From Spongiihabitans sp963422685 (GTDB lineage: Bacteria; Pseudomonadota; Gammaproteobacteria; Arenicellales; Poriferihabitantaceae), in NCBI GenBank assembly GCA_963422685.1, contig OY730442.1:372001-436000 (forward strand): a stretch of DNA of 64,000 bases, given 5' to 3'. How positions within the stretch are numbered: position 1 is the stretch's first letter; each line of letters opens with the position of its first letter. The notes below the pieces were generated by a model. The model saw only the letters and a list, made by a program, of their open reading frames with translations, was not told where the DNA came from and did no database searches. Position numbers and translations under genes: made by a program. Shown here one piece after another: positions 39,032 to 48,431 of the stretch.

Positions 39032-40006
39032 CTAAATATCCAGTCTGTGAAGCACCACTTGCAGGGGCTTTGGCAGCGGTGCCCGGATAAATATTGATTG
39101 ACCCGTCATGGGGTGGCGGACGGTCAGCTTGTGCGCATGTAAAAACATTCGGCCCAGCCCGATCTTTTGTAATTTTTTGTTGAAATCATTGTCGCCATAC
39201 CGTCCATCGCCTGCGATGGGATGCCCGCAGCCCATGCAATGAATCCGGGCCTGATGCTTGCGCCCGGTTTTAAGCTCTATTTCCACCAACGTGGAATCCC
39301 GACAGCCATTGACCCTGGAAATCCTGCTGATCGCCTTTTGTCCCGGCCGCTCAACCGTGCGCCGCCCGTCCCGGACCAGGTAACTTTTTCCTGGTATTGC
39401 CAGGTCAACCTCTCTGGCCCTGCCCTGCCATGCCCCCTTCACCAACGCCAGATAAAATTTACCAATGGTTCTTTCTTCTCCGAGTTGCTGCTGCAATGCA
39501 AGCAATGCCTTTCTGGTTTTGGCCAGCATCAGACACCCCGAAGTGTCTCGATCCAACCGATGCACCAGTTCAAGAAACCGGGTTTGCGCACCTGACTGCC
39601 TGAATGCGTCTATCAGTCCATACTGGATGCCGCTGCCGCCGTGCACTGCCAGTCCTGCCGGTTTATCCACCACCAGAAAATGGGCATCCTCAAAGAGTGC
39701 AGGAATACTTTCCAGCAGCCTGGGCGGAATGACGACAGATTGATTTGCCTGGGCACAGCGAATCGGCGGAATCCGCACCTTATCCCCCTGCTGAATTTTG
39801 TGCCCCACTTTTATTCTTGAGCCGTTTACCCGCACCTCACCGCTGCGAACGGCTTTGTAAATTCGGGTTTTCGGGACGCCTTTCAATACCTTTATCAAGT
39901 AATTATCAATGCGCTGCCCGTGCTCGCCTGCGCCAATATCTGCAAGTCTTGCCTTTGGTCGTACTGTATCGTCCATGCCTGAAAAGTGCATCAAATATAA
40001 ATTCAA
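39032..40006 (-). CDS. rluC: 23S rRNA pseudouridine synthase RluC
   Basis: RluC makes pseudouridines 955, 2504 and 2580 in E. coli 23S rRNA. The N-terminal S4 domain (about 30-80: IDNYLIKVLKGVPKTRIYKA) is followed by a catalytic domain with the nucleophilic aspartate in VHRLDRDTSGCLMLAK. The 324-residue length and the adjacent HAD gene favour RluC over RluD. It starts 6 bases after the stop of the FAD oxidase gene. Confidence 0.93.
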   Translation of the reverse strand: MNLYLMHFSGMDDTVRPKARLADIGAGEHGQRIDNYLIKVLKGVPKTRIYKAVRSGEVRVNGSRIKVGHKIQQGDKVRIPPIRCAQANQSVVIPPRLLESIPALFEDAHFLVVDKPAGLAVHGGSGIQYGLIDAFRQSGAQTRFLELVHRLDRDTSGCLMLAKTRKALLALQQQLGEERTIGKFYLALVKGAWQGRAREVDLAIPGKSYLVRDGRRTVERPGQKAISRISRVNGCRDSTLVEIELKTGRKHQARIHCMGCGHPIAGDGRYGDNDFNKKLQKIGLGRMFLHAHKLTVRHPMTGQSIFIRAPLPKPLQVVLHRLDI

Positions 40007-40012
40007 CCAGCT

Positions 40013-41302
40013 CTACAGACAATCTTTCAGCTTGTAATACCCCATCGCGGCCACCAATACGGGCATTCGCAGCGCCTTCCCGCCCGGGAAGGTTTTGTGC
40101 GGTATCTGTTCAAAACAGGCAATGCCGTCTCTATCGCCGAGCAGGGCCCGGGCCAGTAATTTGCCCATGTATCCGGTCAGCGCCATGCCCTGCCCGGAAT
40201 ACCCCTGGGCAAACCAGCTGCCATCCGGCAACTGTCCGATATGCGGCGCACGATTGCGGGTAATGGCCACGTAACCGCCCCAGGAGAAATCAATTTTCAC
40301 ACCGGCCAATTGGGGAAAGACCCGGAGCATTCTGCGTTGCAGCGACCGGGTAAGTTTGAATGGCTCCAGGGTGGAATAACTCACCCGTCCGCCAAACAAC
40401 AGGCGGTTATCCGCCGACAGCCGGTAATAGTCCAGCACAAAATTGGTGTCACTAACCGCGGCCCGATTCGATATTAACTGCCGGGCAACCTCCTCTTTCA
40501 GTGGTTCCGTTGCAACGATATAGGTGCCCACCGGCATGATTTTTGCGTTAATTTCGGGCGCCAGATGATCAATATAGGCATTGCATCCGTACACAACCCG
40601 GTCGCATTTTATTGTCCCATTGGCGCAGTGAACCAGTTTACCGCCTGTGGATGTTTCAACTTTCCTGACCACGGTATTTTGCAACAGTCTGGCGCCGGCA
40701 TCCCGTGCGGCCCGGGCCATGCCCAGGCAATAATTCAGCGGATGTAGATGCCCGCTGCCCGGGTCGGATACGCCGCCCTGATAAATATCCGAACCGATAT
40801 ACCCGCGCAGTTCGGTTCCGGGAAGATATTCCATTAACGCATAGTCGTATAATTTTGCCCGGCGCTCGACCCACTTCTGCAACGCCCTGGCCTGACGGGG
40901 TTTTACCCCGCAATGCAAATACCCCATGGTCAAATCACAATTAATATTGTGGGTTTTCACCAGTTGACGAGTGTATTCGACGGACCTGACCGAATGCATC
41001 CAGAGCGCTTTGGCCGTCTCCATTCCCACCAGTTTTTCCAGTGCTTCTTCTCCAGCAGAAAAACCATTGCATATCTGACCGCCACTTCGACCCGATGCAC
41101 CCCAGCCAAAATACCGCGCCTCCACCACCGCCACATCCACTCCTTTTTCCGCGAGATGCAATGCAGTAGAGCATCCGGTCAATCCACCGCCGATGACCAG
41201 CACATCAACCTGTATATTGCCGTGCAGCGCTGCCGCATCAATTTTCGTATTACGCGTATACGCGTAATACGAATCTACGGTTTTTTCGCTGCTGGAAAAC
41301 AT
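40013..41302 (-). CDS. FAD-dependent oxidase, gamma-glutamylputrescine oxidase-like
   Basis: This DAO-type flavoenzyme has 429 residues with the dinucleotide motif VLVIGGGLTGCSTALHLAEKG near residue 34 and the C-terminal QGYSGQGMALTGYMGKLLA. It resembles PuuB/OrdL, which oxidise gamma-glutamylputrescine or related secondary amines. A glutamine-synthetase-like gene (PuuA type) is divergent 84 bases away, so a polyamine or amine gamma-glutamylation pathway is inferred. No PuuC- or PuuD-type gene is in the window, so the pathway is incomplete here. Confidence 0.83.
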   Translation of the reverse strand: MFSSSEKTVDSYYAYTRNTKIDAAALHGNIQVDVLVIGGGLTGCSTALHLAEKGVDVAVVEARYFGWGASGRSGGQICNGFSAGEEALEKLVGMETAKALWMHSVRSVEYTRQLVKTHNINCDLTMGYLHCGVKPRQARALQKWVERRAKLYDYALMEYLPGTELRGYIGSDIYQGGVSDPGSGHLHPLNYCLGMARAARDAGARLLQNTVVRKVETSTGGKLVHCANGTIKCDRVVYGCNAYIDHLAPEINAKIMPVGTYIVATEPLKEEVARQLISNRAAVSDTNFVLDYYRLSADNRLLFGGRVSYSTLEPFKLTRSLQRRMLRVFPQLAGVKIDFSWGGYVAITRNRAPHIGQLPDGSWFAQGYSGQGMALTGYMGKLLARALLGDRDGIACFEQIPHKTFPGGKALRMPVLVAAMGYYKLKDCL

Positions 41303-41386
41303 GGGGAAATGAGTTGAGCCGGTTTGCGCTATAATACCTGCCCAACCTGATTTTTCCTACACAACCCATACCCAGTACAAACAACC

Positions 41387-42769
41387 ATGCCGATCACGCC
41401 GGAAAAGGAGAACCAGGCCCGGGGGAAATTGCCTGCCGACCTGAGAAACTGGCTGGATAGTAATCACATCGAAGAAATAGAAGCGGTGATACCGGATATG
41501 ACCGGAACCGCCAAGGGCAAAATCCTGCCAGCGAAAAAATACCAGGAAGATGTCGGGCTGCGGCTGCCCGAAAGTATTTTTAGCCAAACCGTGAATGGCG
41601 ATTATCCAAAGGAGCAGGAGGTGCTGGATGAGGCTGATGGCGACATCTTTTTGCAGCCTGACCCGTCAACGGTAAGGCGGGTGCCATTTGCCGCCGACCC
41701 AACCGCGGTCATCATCCATGACTGCTTTCACTTTGACGGCACGCCGGTTGAAGTGTCGCCCCGCCAGGTGCTTCGACGGGTGCTGGATCTTTATAAAAAA
41801 CAGGGCTGGAATCCGGTGGTCGCGCCGGAAGTCGAGTTTTATCTGGTAAAACCCAACCCTGATGCAGACTATCCGCTGGAACCCCCTGTCGGCCGCTCGG
41901 GTCGTCCAGAATCCGGCCGGCAGTCATTCAGCATTGATGCTGTGAACGAATTCGATCCTTTGTTTGAAGACTTGTACGATTATTGCGAAATTCAGGACAT
42001 CGGCATCGAAACATTGATCCATGAATCCGGGGTTACGCAAATGGAAATCAATCTATTGCACGGCGACGCCATAGAGCTGGCCGACCAGGTGTTTCTCTTC
42101 AAGCGCGGATTGCGGGAAGTTGCCATGCGCCATGAAATATACGCCACATTTATGGCCGCCCCCATGGAACACCAACCCGGCAGCGCCATGCATCTGCACC
42201 AGAGCATAGTCCATAGAAAAACCGGCAACAATATATTCAGTGATAACAGCGGCAGCGAAAGCAGGCTGTTTCAATGGTATATAGGCGGCCTGCAGCAGTA
42301 TTTACCCGCAGCGCTGGCGTTAATCGCGCCGAATGTAAACTCTTATCGGCGCCTGGCGCCTGACGAATTCGGCACTCCGGTCAATATTGAATGGGGTTAT
42401 GACAATCGCACAGCGGGATTGCGCGTGCCGGTATCGAATCCCTGGGCGCGGCGAGTGGAAAACCGCATCGCTGGTGCGGATGTCAATCCCTATCTGGCAA
42501 TCGCCGCGTCGCTGGCCTGCGGCTATTTGGGGATGATGAACCAAATCAAACCCAAAAAGCCCATCCAGGGGAATGCCTGCCGCGAACCGACCACCCTGCC
42601 CCATACGTTAAGAGAAGCGGTGGACGGGCTGCTGCAATGCAAGCCTTTGCATCCGCTCCTCGGGGAAAAATTCGTGCGCCTGTACAGCAGCGTAAAACAT
42701 CACGAATACAATATTTTTCTGAATGTAATCAGCGCATGGGAGCGAGAGCACCTATTGCTCAATGTCTAG
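41387..42769 (+). CDS. glutamine synthetase family protein, gamma-glutamylpolyamine synthetase-like
   Basis: The 460-residue ligase has the glutamine synthetase fold: an N-terminal beta-grasp (residues 15-105), then the ATP/metal-binding PEVEFYL near residue 148, the MHLHQSI histidine loop near residue 266 and the RVENRIAGADVNPYLAIAA helix. The N-terminal extension, metal-site context and absence of the adenylylation tyrosine region fit the PuuA/GlnT class that links glutamate to an amine, not housekeeping GlnA. The partner oxidase is divergent. Substrates other than putrescine are possible. Confidence 0.85.
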   Translation: MPITPEKENQARGKLPADLRNWLDSNHIEEIEAVIPDMTGTAKGKILPAKKYQEDVGLRLPESIFSQTVNGDYPKEQEVLDEADGDIFLQPDPSTVRRVPFAADPTAVIIHDCFHFDGTPVEVSPRQVLRRVLDLYKKQGWNPVVAPEVEFYLVKPNPDADYPLEPPVGRSGRPESGRQSFSIDAVNEFDPLFEDLYDYCEIQDIGIETLIHESGVTQMEINLLHGDAIELADQVFLFKRGLREVAMRHEIYATFMAAPMEHQPGSAMHLHQSIVHRKTGNNIFSDNSGSESRLFQWYIGGLQQYLPAALALIAPNVNSYRRLAPDEFGTPVNIEWGYDNRTAGLRVPVSNPWARRVENRIAGADVNPYLAIAASLACGYLGMMNQIKPKKPIQGNACREPTTLPHTLREAVDGLLQCKPLHPLLGEKFVRLYSSVKHHEYNIFLNVISAWEREHLLLNV

Positions 42770-42972
42770 GCTGATGCAGCCAGCCTCAACAAGTATGGCA
42801 CACCGCCGCCCTGCAATGATTTAAGGGCAACTTCTAAAAGCATCGCGATACACTATGCAGAACAGAACAAGCAGAGCAGGTTTCCAGCATCATGGATTAT
42901 TGCCGGATGAAATTTGCTTGAGTTTTTGGCTTATCTATCGTTTTACCGGTCAGGAAGGCGTATCGCCGCAAG

Positions 42973-43290
42973 TTATAGACCCCATTCATCATCCCCACTT
43001 TGATCCCTACTGCGATAAGCCGAGTCCGTCCACACTGCCGTTACTGTTGTTCGGGTCCAGCAGTTCTTCAAATACCTGGCTGTGGTGCACTGAGGCGGTG
43101 GTGATACGGTAGTGGCGTATCAGCTTGTGCCGATGCTCCACACTAATATGGTTTTTATACCCATAGTGAGTTTTGTTGTGCTTTTTTATCCACCGCGCCT
43201 GCCCGTCTTGCTGACGCCGTTTTGCTGCGTCCCAGTCAGGAATATCACCTGCCTTGATCGGTTCGTTCTCTTTTCGACTTTGTAGTGTAT
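42973..43290 (-). pseudogene. IS5-family transposase remnant
   Basis: In minus-strand translation an uninterrupted stretch of about 100 codons reads like the middle of an IS5-type DDE transposase. It includes KENEPIKAGDIPDWDAAK, HNKTHYGYKNHISV, RHYRITTASVHHSQVFEELL and VDADSAYRS. Codons then run into a stop (TAA at about 42973) after ADSAYRS, so the C-terminal third with the catalytic glutamate is absent, and the N-terminal third is also missing. I see no clear terminal inverted repeats. It is a dead fragment, the only transposase-like sequence I see in the window. Confidence 0.8.
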
Positions 43291-43324
43291 GGACTGTTAT
43301 CGCAAGAATTGAGGGGGGTTTAGA

Positions 43325-43380
43325 GATACCCTAAAATAATAACCGCAGCCCGGTATCAACCGGGCAATCGTTAGGGTATC
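43325..43380. terminator. nested hairpin between transposase remnant and sulP
   Basis: An outer perfect 10-bp repeat GATACCCTAA/TTAGGGTATC encloses a second perfect 6-bp hairpin GCCCGG/CCGGGC with a 6-base loop. It is 38 bases past the sulP stop. There is no U-run on the sulP transcript strand. On the plus strand T-rich sequence follows 13 bases later. It may be a terminator, a processing hairpin or a leftover of the mobile element. Confidence 0.5.
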
Positions 43381-43417
43381 CCGAGCCGTATTTTTTGCGG
43401 TTTTTTTACGCGGATTT

Positions 43418-45307
43418 TCAGGTTTCACCCGGATTTCCGGATTTCGCCCTGGCCGGCTTTTTCGTATTGGTTTTTCTGGCCGGTGCCTTTTTCGCCGTTG
43501 GTTTTTTAGCCAGCGGTTTTTTCACTGCGGGTATTTCTACCCTGACCAGCCCGGGTTCGATGGTTTTACACTCCAGGAAAATGCGGTTTTCGCAGGTGCT
43601 GCAAATATCCCGGTCCAGCCGCTCGAAGATTTGCCGGATGCCCTCCTCCTTGGAATCGAAGATATTGTCTTCACCGATAAAATCCAGATAGCCCCCATCG
43701 CGCAACACCCTGCTGGCGGGGTCTTTCAATCGGTACATATATAAATCTCCGCCCATCTTTCTTCTTGCCCGGGTCTCGCTCATGAAAAGCTCTGCGCCAG
43801 CCACGTCCACCTGATTGATGCCTTTGGTCAGCAGCAGCAGATGTTTCTGGTCGGGATAATGTTCACGATACAGTCGAAACATTTCACCAATATGCGCCAC
43901 TGAACCAAAGTAAACCGAATCATCCAGTCGCAGCATTTTAAACTGTGGACACTCTGGCGCAGTGACTGCGGAACCGAATTTACGATGCCTGGACTGCGGG
44001 TCGGGCACTCTGGGCAATATCCTTGGCCGGGAGGTTTTTCTGAGAAAGAGCATTAACGACAGGATCACGCCAAACAGTATGGCGAACTCCAGCTTGAAGA
44101 AAATGGTGCTGAAAAATGTCACGCCCATGATGGCCGCTTCATTGCGGTCTGCGCTGAATATGGTCTTTATCTGGGCAAAATTGATTAACCGCCAGGCCAC
44201 GAGAATCAACAGCGCCGCCACGGATGCGGTGGGCAAATAGGCGGTAAGCGGCGCAATCACCAGGATCAGGGGGATCAATAAAAGTCCGGCAAAAATAGCC
44301 GACAGGGGTGTTTTCGCGCCGGCATCGTAGTTTGCCCCACTACGATTGAATGACCCGGTGGCAACGTAGGAGGAGAAAAAACTGCCCAGAATATTGGATA
44401 ATCCCTGGCCAATAAACTCCTGGTTGCCCTGTATGGACTGCCCGCTCTTGAGCGCAATGGATCTTGCAATGGACACCGCTTCTGTGAGTGCGAACAATGT
44501 CATGGCCAGCGCCAGAGGGGCTAACTGCTGGAAGACATCAATCGAAAAATTCGGGGTAGACAAAGGCGGCAGTTGCCGTGGCAGCGCGCCCACCATGTGG
44601 ATGCCGGTGTTTCCTGCGCCGAAAACCAGATTCAGCAGCGCGGAAATAATGCCGCCGATGATCAGCGCCGCAATCATGCCGGGGTACTGCGGCCACTTTT
44701 TCTTCAGGACTATGGTGACCACCATGGTCACACCGCCGACAATGGTGACCATGGGGTGAAAAGCACTCCAGTTCTCCCACATATATATCACCTCATGATA
44801 AAAGTGCTCTTTCACCGGAATTTCCAGCCCGAGAAAGGTTTTCGCCTGCTTCGCGGCGATGAGCAGCGCGGCCCCTGCGGTAAACCCCACAATAACCGAA
44901 TGGGAAATAAAATTGACCAATGCGCCAAGCCGCACCACACCCATCACAAACTGGGTGACGCCCACCATGAATGCCAGGGTGATAGCCAAAGAAATGTACT
45001 GCGGACTGCCAGGCAGCGCCAATGCGCTGAGCGAGGAAAACATGACGATGGATGCCGCCGTGGTGGGTCCCGACACCAGATGCCATGACGACCCGTACAA
45101 AGCGGCGATAATTGCCGGAACAATGCTTGCGTACAGGCCGTATTCCGGCGGCATTCCAGCGATAGTGGCGAATGCAACCCCCTGGGGCAATACGATTGCC
45201 GCGCCGGTGAGCCCCGCCAGAAGGTCCGAACGAACGGCCTCCCGGTCAAGATTTCTTGCCCATCGCAGAAATGGAAAAAACCTGACCATGGAAAAATTCA
45301 AAAACAA
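43418..45307 (-). CDS. SulP-family anion transporter with STAS domain and lysine-rich tail
   Basis: The 629-residue membrane protein matches SulP carriers for sulfate, bicarbonate or dicarboxylates. The N-terminal signature VLPQGVAFATIAGMPPEYGL lies near residue 40, ten or more helices run to about 405, and a STAS domain (about 430-545: LRLDDSVYFGSVAHIGEMF) follows. After the STAS domain comes a short CSTCENRIFLEC segment and a C-terminal tail of about 40 residues made of K, A, P and T repeats such as KKPLAKKPTAKKAPARK. That tail is unusual for SulP. The substrate is undetermined. Confidence 0.88.
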   Translation of the reverse strand: MFLNFSMVRFFPFLRWARNLDREAVRSDLLAGLTGAAIVLPQGVAFATIAGMPPEYGLYASIVPAIIAALYGSSWHLVSGPTTAASIVMFSSLSALALPGSPQYISLAITLAFMVGVTQFVMGVVRLGALVNFISHSVIVGFTAGAALLIAAKQAKTFLGLEIPVKEHFYHEVIYMWENWSAFHPMVTIVGGVTMVVTIVLKKKWPQYPGMIAALIIGGIISALLNLVFGAGNTGIHMVGALPRQLPPLSTPNFSIDVFQQLAPLALAMTLFALTEAVSIARSIALKSGQSIQGNQEFIGQGLSNILGSFFSSYVATGSFNRSGANYDAGAKTPLSAIFAGLLLIPLILVIAPLTAYLPTASVAALLILVAWRLINFAQIKTIFSADRNEAAIMGVTFFSTIFFKLEFAILFGVILSLMLFLRKTSRPRILPRVPDPQSRHRKFGSAVTAPECPQFKMLRLDDSVYFGSVAHIGEMFRLYREHYPDQKHLLLLTKGINQVDVAGAELFMSETRARRKMGGDLYMYRLKDPASRVLRDGGYLDFIGEDNIFDSKEEGIRQIFERLDRDICSTCENRIFLECKTIEPGLVRVEIPAVKKPLAKKPTAKKAPARKTNTKKPARAKSGNPGET

Positions 45308-45642
45308 AATGTAATCCTTGTAAATTATGCCGGCTGCAAGCCGTCCAGCCAGCTATAAACCGGCCGTCAGCCGGGCGCCAGTATTGGAACAGACGGGATA
45401 GGTTTTCACAATACAACAATCCTGGTTCAGGGGAATTATTCGTCGATCAGGGTCGGATGAATCAGGCGGTAAACCAGGGCGCTGATATGCTGCGGAATCC
45501 GGCCGAAACAGGCTAAAATCCTGCCCGGAAATCTATCCCGAAAATCTATTATGATGCAGAGACATACCATACCCGGTCCGGGTTATCATTTGACATAAAA
45601 TAATCCGGCTGGACCAGGCAGCCATCACTTGAGAGTCAGACC
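45308..45642. other. 335-base intergenic region between divergent genes
   Basis: The gap between sulP and the class III aminotransferase gene should hold both promoters. I see no confident -10/-35 pair. On the minus strand, codons ending in RLIHPTLIDE and a stop near 45433 could be the last 25-40 residues of a lost gene, but this is weak and no family is recognised. Confidence 0.3.
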
Positions 45643-47007
45643 ATGAGAACGTACCACACCGCGCAATTACGTGAAATCGATCGAAAACATCATTTTCACC
45701 CGTTTACCGACCATCAGGATATGCGCCGAAAAGGCGCTCGAATTATTACCGGCGCCGAAAATATTTATATCTATGACAGCGAGGGTAAAAAATATCTGGA
45801 TGGCATGTCCGGGCTGTGGTGTGTAAATATTGGCTATGGCCGCACGGAGCTGGCCGAAGCGGCTAAATTACAAATGGAGCAATTGCCGTACTACAACAGT
45901 TTTTTTCAAACCGCGCAGTTACCCGCAATTGAATTGGCCGAAATACTGGCCGAAGTATCGCCGCCCCAGATGAACCGTTCTTTTTTTGGCTGCTCCGGGT
46001 CCGATGGCAATGATACGGTGATTCGGTTGGTGCGGTATTACTGGCAGTTGCAGGGACAACCGCACCGCAGCATCATTATCAGCCGGAAAAATGCCTATCA
46101 CGGCAGCACATTGGCGGGCGCCAGCCTCGGCGGTATGCAGACCATGCACGCCCAGGGCGGTATGCCGATTCCCGACATTGAGCATATCGATCAACCTTAT
46201 TTCTATCGCGAAGGCGGTGATCTTGATTTAGAAGAATTCGGGCTGCAACGTGCCCGGGCACTGGAAGAAAAAATTCTGGAAGTCGGCTCGGACCGTGTGG
46301 CTGCATTCATTGGCGAACCCATTCAGGGCGCGGGCGGGGTCATTGTTCCACCGGATCCTTATTGGCCGGAAATTAATCGTATCTGCAAAAAATACGATGT
46401 GCTGTTATGCGCAGACGAAGTGATTTGTGGTTTCGGCCGCACTGGCGAATGGTTCGGATCGGACACTTTTGGCATTGCAGCTGATGTAATGACCCTGGCA
46501 AAAGGCCTGTCTTCCGGGTATCAGCCTGTCGGCGCAGTCATGATCGCCGATAAAATCACCGCAGTCCTCGATCAGAAGGGCGGCGAATTTACCCACGGTT
46601 ATACCTATTCCGGGCACCCCGTGGCCTGCGCGGTCGCCCTGAAAAATATACAAATCATACGCGACGAACGGATTATCGAAACCGCCCGGGAGCACACCAT
46701 GGATTATTTGCAATTGAAAATTGCCAGCCTCGGGAATCATCCGCTGGTTGGCGAGGCCAGAGGCAAGGGTTTTCTCGGCGCTTTGGAACTGGTTGCGGAC
46801 AAGCAGACCAGGGACCGGTTTGACCAGGACGGCAGCGCCGGCAAATTATGCCGTGATTGCTGTGCGGAAAACGGATTAATCATGCGTGCAGTGGGTGACA
46901 CAATGATCCTGTGCCCGCCCCTGATCATTTCCCGGGAGCAGATTGATGAACTACATGATTTGGCCTGGCGCAGCCTGGACCAGACCATGCAGAAACTGGG
47001 CGTATAG
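45643..47007 (+). CDS. class III PLP-dependent aminotransferase
   Basis: The 454-residue enzyme belongs to the omega-amino acid/polyamine:pyruvate aminotransferase group. The PLP aspartate is in CADEVICGFGRTGEWF and the Schiff-base lysine in LAKGLSSGYQPVGAV near residue 286. The N-terminal HHFHPFTDHQDM resembles the substrate-binding HPF motif of putrescine or beta-alanine transaminases. With the PuuA/PuuB-like pair 3-5 kb away, amine catabolism is a reasonable guess, but taurine or 4-aminobutyrate are also possible substrates. Confidence 0.88.
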   Translation: MRTYHTAQLREIDRKHHFHPFTDHQDMRRKGARIITGAENIYIYDSEGKKYLDGMSGLWCVNIGYGRTELAEAAKLQMEQLPYYNSFFQTAQLPAIELAEILAEVSPPQMNRSFFGCSGSDGNDTVIRLVRYYWQLQGQPHRSIIISRKNAYHGSTLAGASLGGMQTMHAQGGMPIPDIEHIDQPYFYREGGDLDLEEFGLQRARALEEKILEVGSDRVAAFIGEPIQGAGGVIVPPDPYWPEINRICKKYDVLLCADEVICGFGRTGEWFGSDTFGIAADVMTLAKGLSSGYQPVGAVMIADKITAVLDQKGGEFTHGYTYSGHPVACAVALKNIQIIRDERIIETAREHTMDYLQLKIASLGNHPLVGEARGKGFLGALELVADKQTRDRFDQDGSAGKLCRDCCAENGLIMRAVGDTMILCPPLIISREQIDELHDLAWRSLDQTMQKLGV

Positions 47008-47099
47008 ATTTATCCGGGGAGCGCATCGGCGACTGTAGATTGGTTTCAGCCGGCTGCCGTTGATTCATTGAGCCCACTCACAACAGTGAACAGGTAAAT

Positions 47100-48020
47100 A
47101 TGTCAGCCGCTGAAACCAGGTCCGTCGAAAATGGCACGATTAAAAAAACCGGCGGCATTGACCATATTTTCTATGACGATTACTGGATTCGTTATTACCC
47201 GCCACCGGCGGAATCCCTGTCTGAAAAAAAGAAACTGCTGGATGCGCTGACCCGCCGGACTTTTCATCACACAGAGCCCGGCATCAATACACCGGGGGAA
47301 AGGTTGGAAGAAGTGCGGCAGGCCTACGAAAAACAACAGGACCCGGAGTGCAAACGGGTAAATGCGGCCATGCTGGCCGGAGCGCTGTTCAACCGCGCCA
47401 CGGATATTTTTACCACTATCGTCGATTTGGAGGATAACGGTATCCACATCACCAAAGAGGATGATTTGATGCGCCAGTGCTCAAGCTGCCTGTCCGAAGC
47501 GCTTTCTTTGAGCGGCAATGTAAAACATCACAGCGGCGAAGAAGGGGTGGATGAACTGTGGGGGGAGCCGGTGAAAGTGTTTACCATGTCAATTGCGGAT
47601 TATTACTGTAGTCGCTACCGGAAAATCGCCCAGGCAATGCGGGAAATTGACCGCGTGGGCGAGGCAATTCAGCAATCCTTGTGCTGCTTGGAGTGGTTCA
47701 GCAAATCCAGACCGCTGATGGAGGACTTTATCGTTATCGCTAAAAATGAAAGTGAAATCCTGCGCAGCGACCCGGATTACCTGACCATCTGGCCCGAGTT
47801 TGTTGCTGATGGTGAAAAGATTCTTAACTTTCGCGCCCGGATTCCGGCTGACGCCAGCAACAAACTGGAGCGCCACATAAAACGCGGCACCAATATTCTG
47901 CACCTGGGGAAAGACTTGATTACCTGGATTGCCAATGTTCGTGTACCCATGCCGGCGAGCACAGCACATTATCTGAAAAAATGCGCGAATTATCGGCAGG
48001 ATACGCAGAAGTTGATTTAA
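47100..48020 (+). CDS. unrecognised 306-residue cytoplasmic protein
   Basis: I do not recognise a family. The protein has no signal peptide or membrane segment and is predicted to be helical through most of its length. Notable parts are YDDYWIRYYPPP near residue 26, FNRATDIFTTIVDLED near residue 97, CSSCLSEALSLSG near residue 126 and the repeated helical stretch MSIADYYCSRYRKIAQAM. Cysteines are few and not arranged as a zinc site. It follows the class III aminotransferase by 92 bases on the same strand and may be co-transcribed with it. Confidence 0.75.
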   Translation: MSAAETRSVENGTIKKTGGIDHIFYDDYWIRYYPPPAESLSEKKKLLDALTRRTFHHTEPGINTPGERLEEVRQAYEKQQDPECKRVNAAMLAGALFNRATDIFTTIVDLEDNGIHITKEDDLMRQCSSCLSEALSLSGNVKHHSGEEGVDELWGEPVKVFTMSIADYYCSRYRKIAQAMREIDRVGEAIQQSLCCLEWFSKSRPLMEDFIVIAKNESEILRSDPDYLTIWPEFVADGEKILNFRARIPADASNKLERHIKRGTNILHLGKDLITWIANVRVPMPASTAHYLKKCANYRQDTQKLI

Positions 48021-48043
48021 ATAGAAATGGAAAGGGACGACTG

Positions 48044-48222
48044 ATGAAGCCTCTGCTCCTGCAAGTTGGCCAAGACCCAAAGGGGTTTGGCTAGCCCGGG
48101 CCATTCAGGGAAAGGTTGAAGTGCTATGCATCGGGCGCACTCGCGCGGGTGCCGTTGTGGACAGCGTTGAGGAGCTTTTCAGAATCTTGGAAAGCAAAAA
48201 CGAAAAGGAAAGGTTGCACTAA
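48044..48222 (+). pseudogene. frameshifted small ORF coupled to the next gene
   Basis: An ATG at 48044 with an AAGGGA box 6 bases upstream opens MKPLLLQVGQDPKG and then hits a TAG. Adding one G in the GGGG run near 48082-48085 restores a frame of 59 codons. That frame ends in EELFRILESKNEKERLH, with its TAA overlapping the next ATG as TAATG. Either a one-base loss has broken the gene or the sequence has a homopolymer error. No family is recognised. Confidence 0.5.
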
Positions 48223-48431
48223 TGGAATACATGGTCTTTTTTGTGTTGGGAGCAGTCTTTTGTATTGTCTTCTACATGTTGCCATGGCTAGTGGCAAAGA
48301 TGCTGGACAACCAAAACTCTCTTTCGGTTTTCTGGATCAATCTGTGTTTTGGTTGGTCGATGATTGGATGGGTGGTGGCATTGGTCCTTGCCCTGTGCAC
48401 TGGAAGAGCGAGGACAAAACATGCAAACTGA
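48222..48431 (+). CDS. small membrane protein, superinfection-immunity-like
   Basis: The 69-residue product has two hydrophobic helices (about 4-24 and 36-60). The pattern SVFWINLCFGWSMIGWVVAL resembles the W-I-(x)N-x-x-x-GW-x-x-IGW motif of the superinfection immunity (T4 Imm-like) domain family. In other bacteria such proteins are short inner-membrane proteins, and in phage T4 Imm blocks DNA entry of a second phage. The assignment rests on this motif only. Its start overlaps the stop of the upstream frameshifted ORF as TAATG. Confidence 0.65.
   Translation: MEYMVFFVLGAVFCIVFYMLPWLVAKMLDNQNSLSVFWINLCFGWSMIGWVVALVLALCTGRARTKHAN

Noticed and set aside
45400..45580. Possible C-terminal fragment of a lost gene on the minus strand
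   Set aside because: The frame is short and no family could be recognised; it may be chance.
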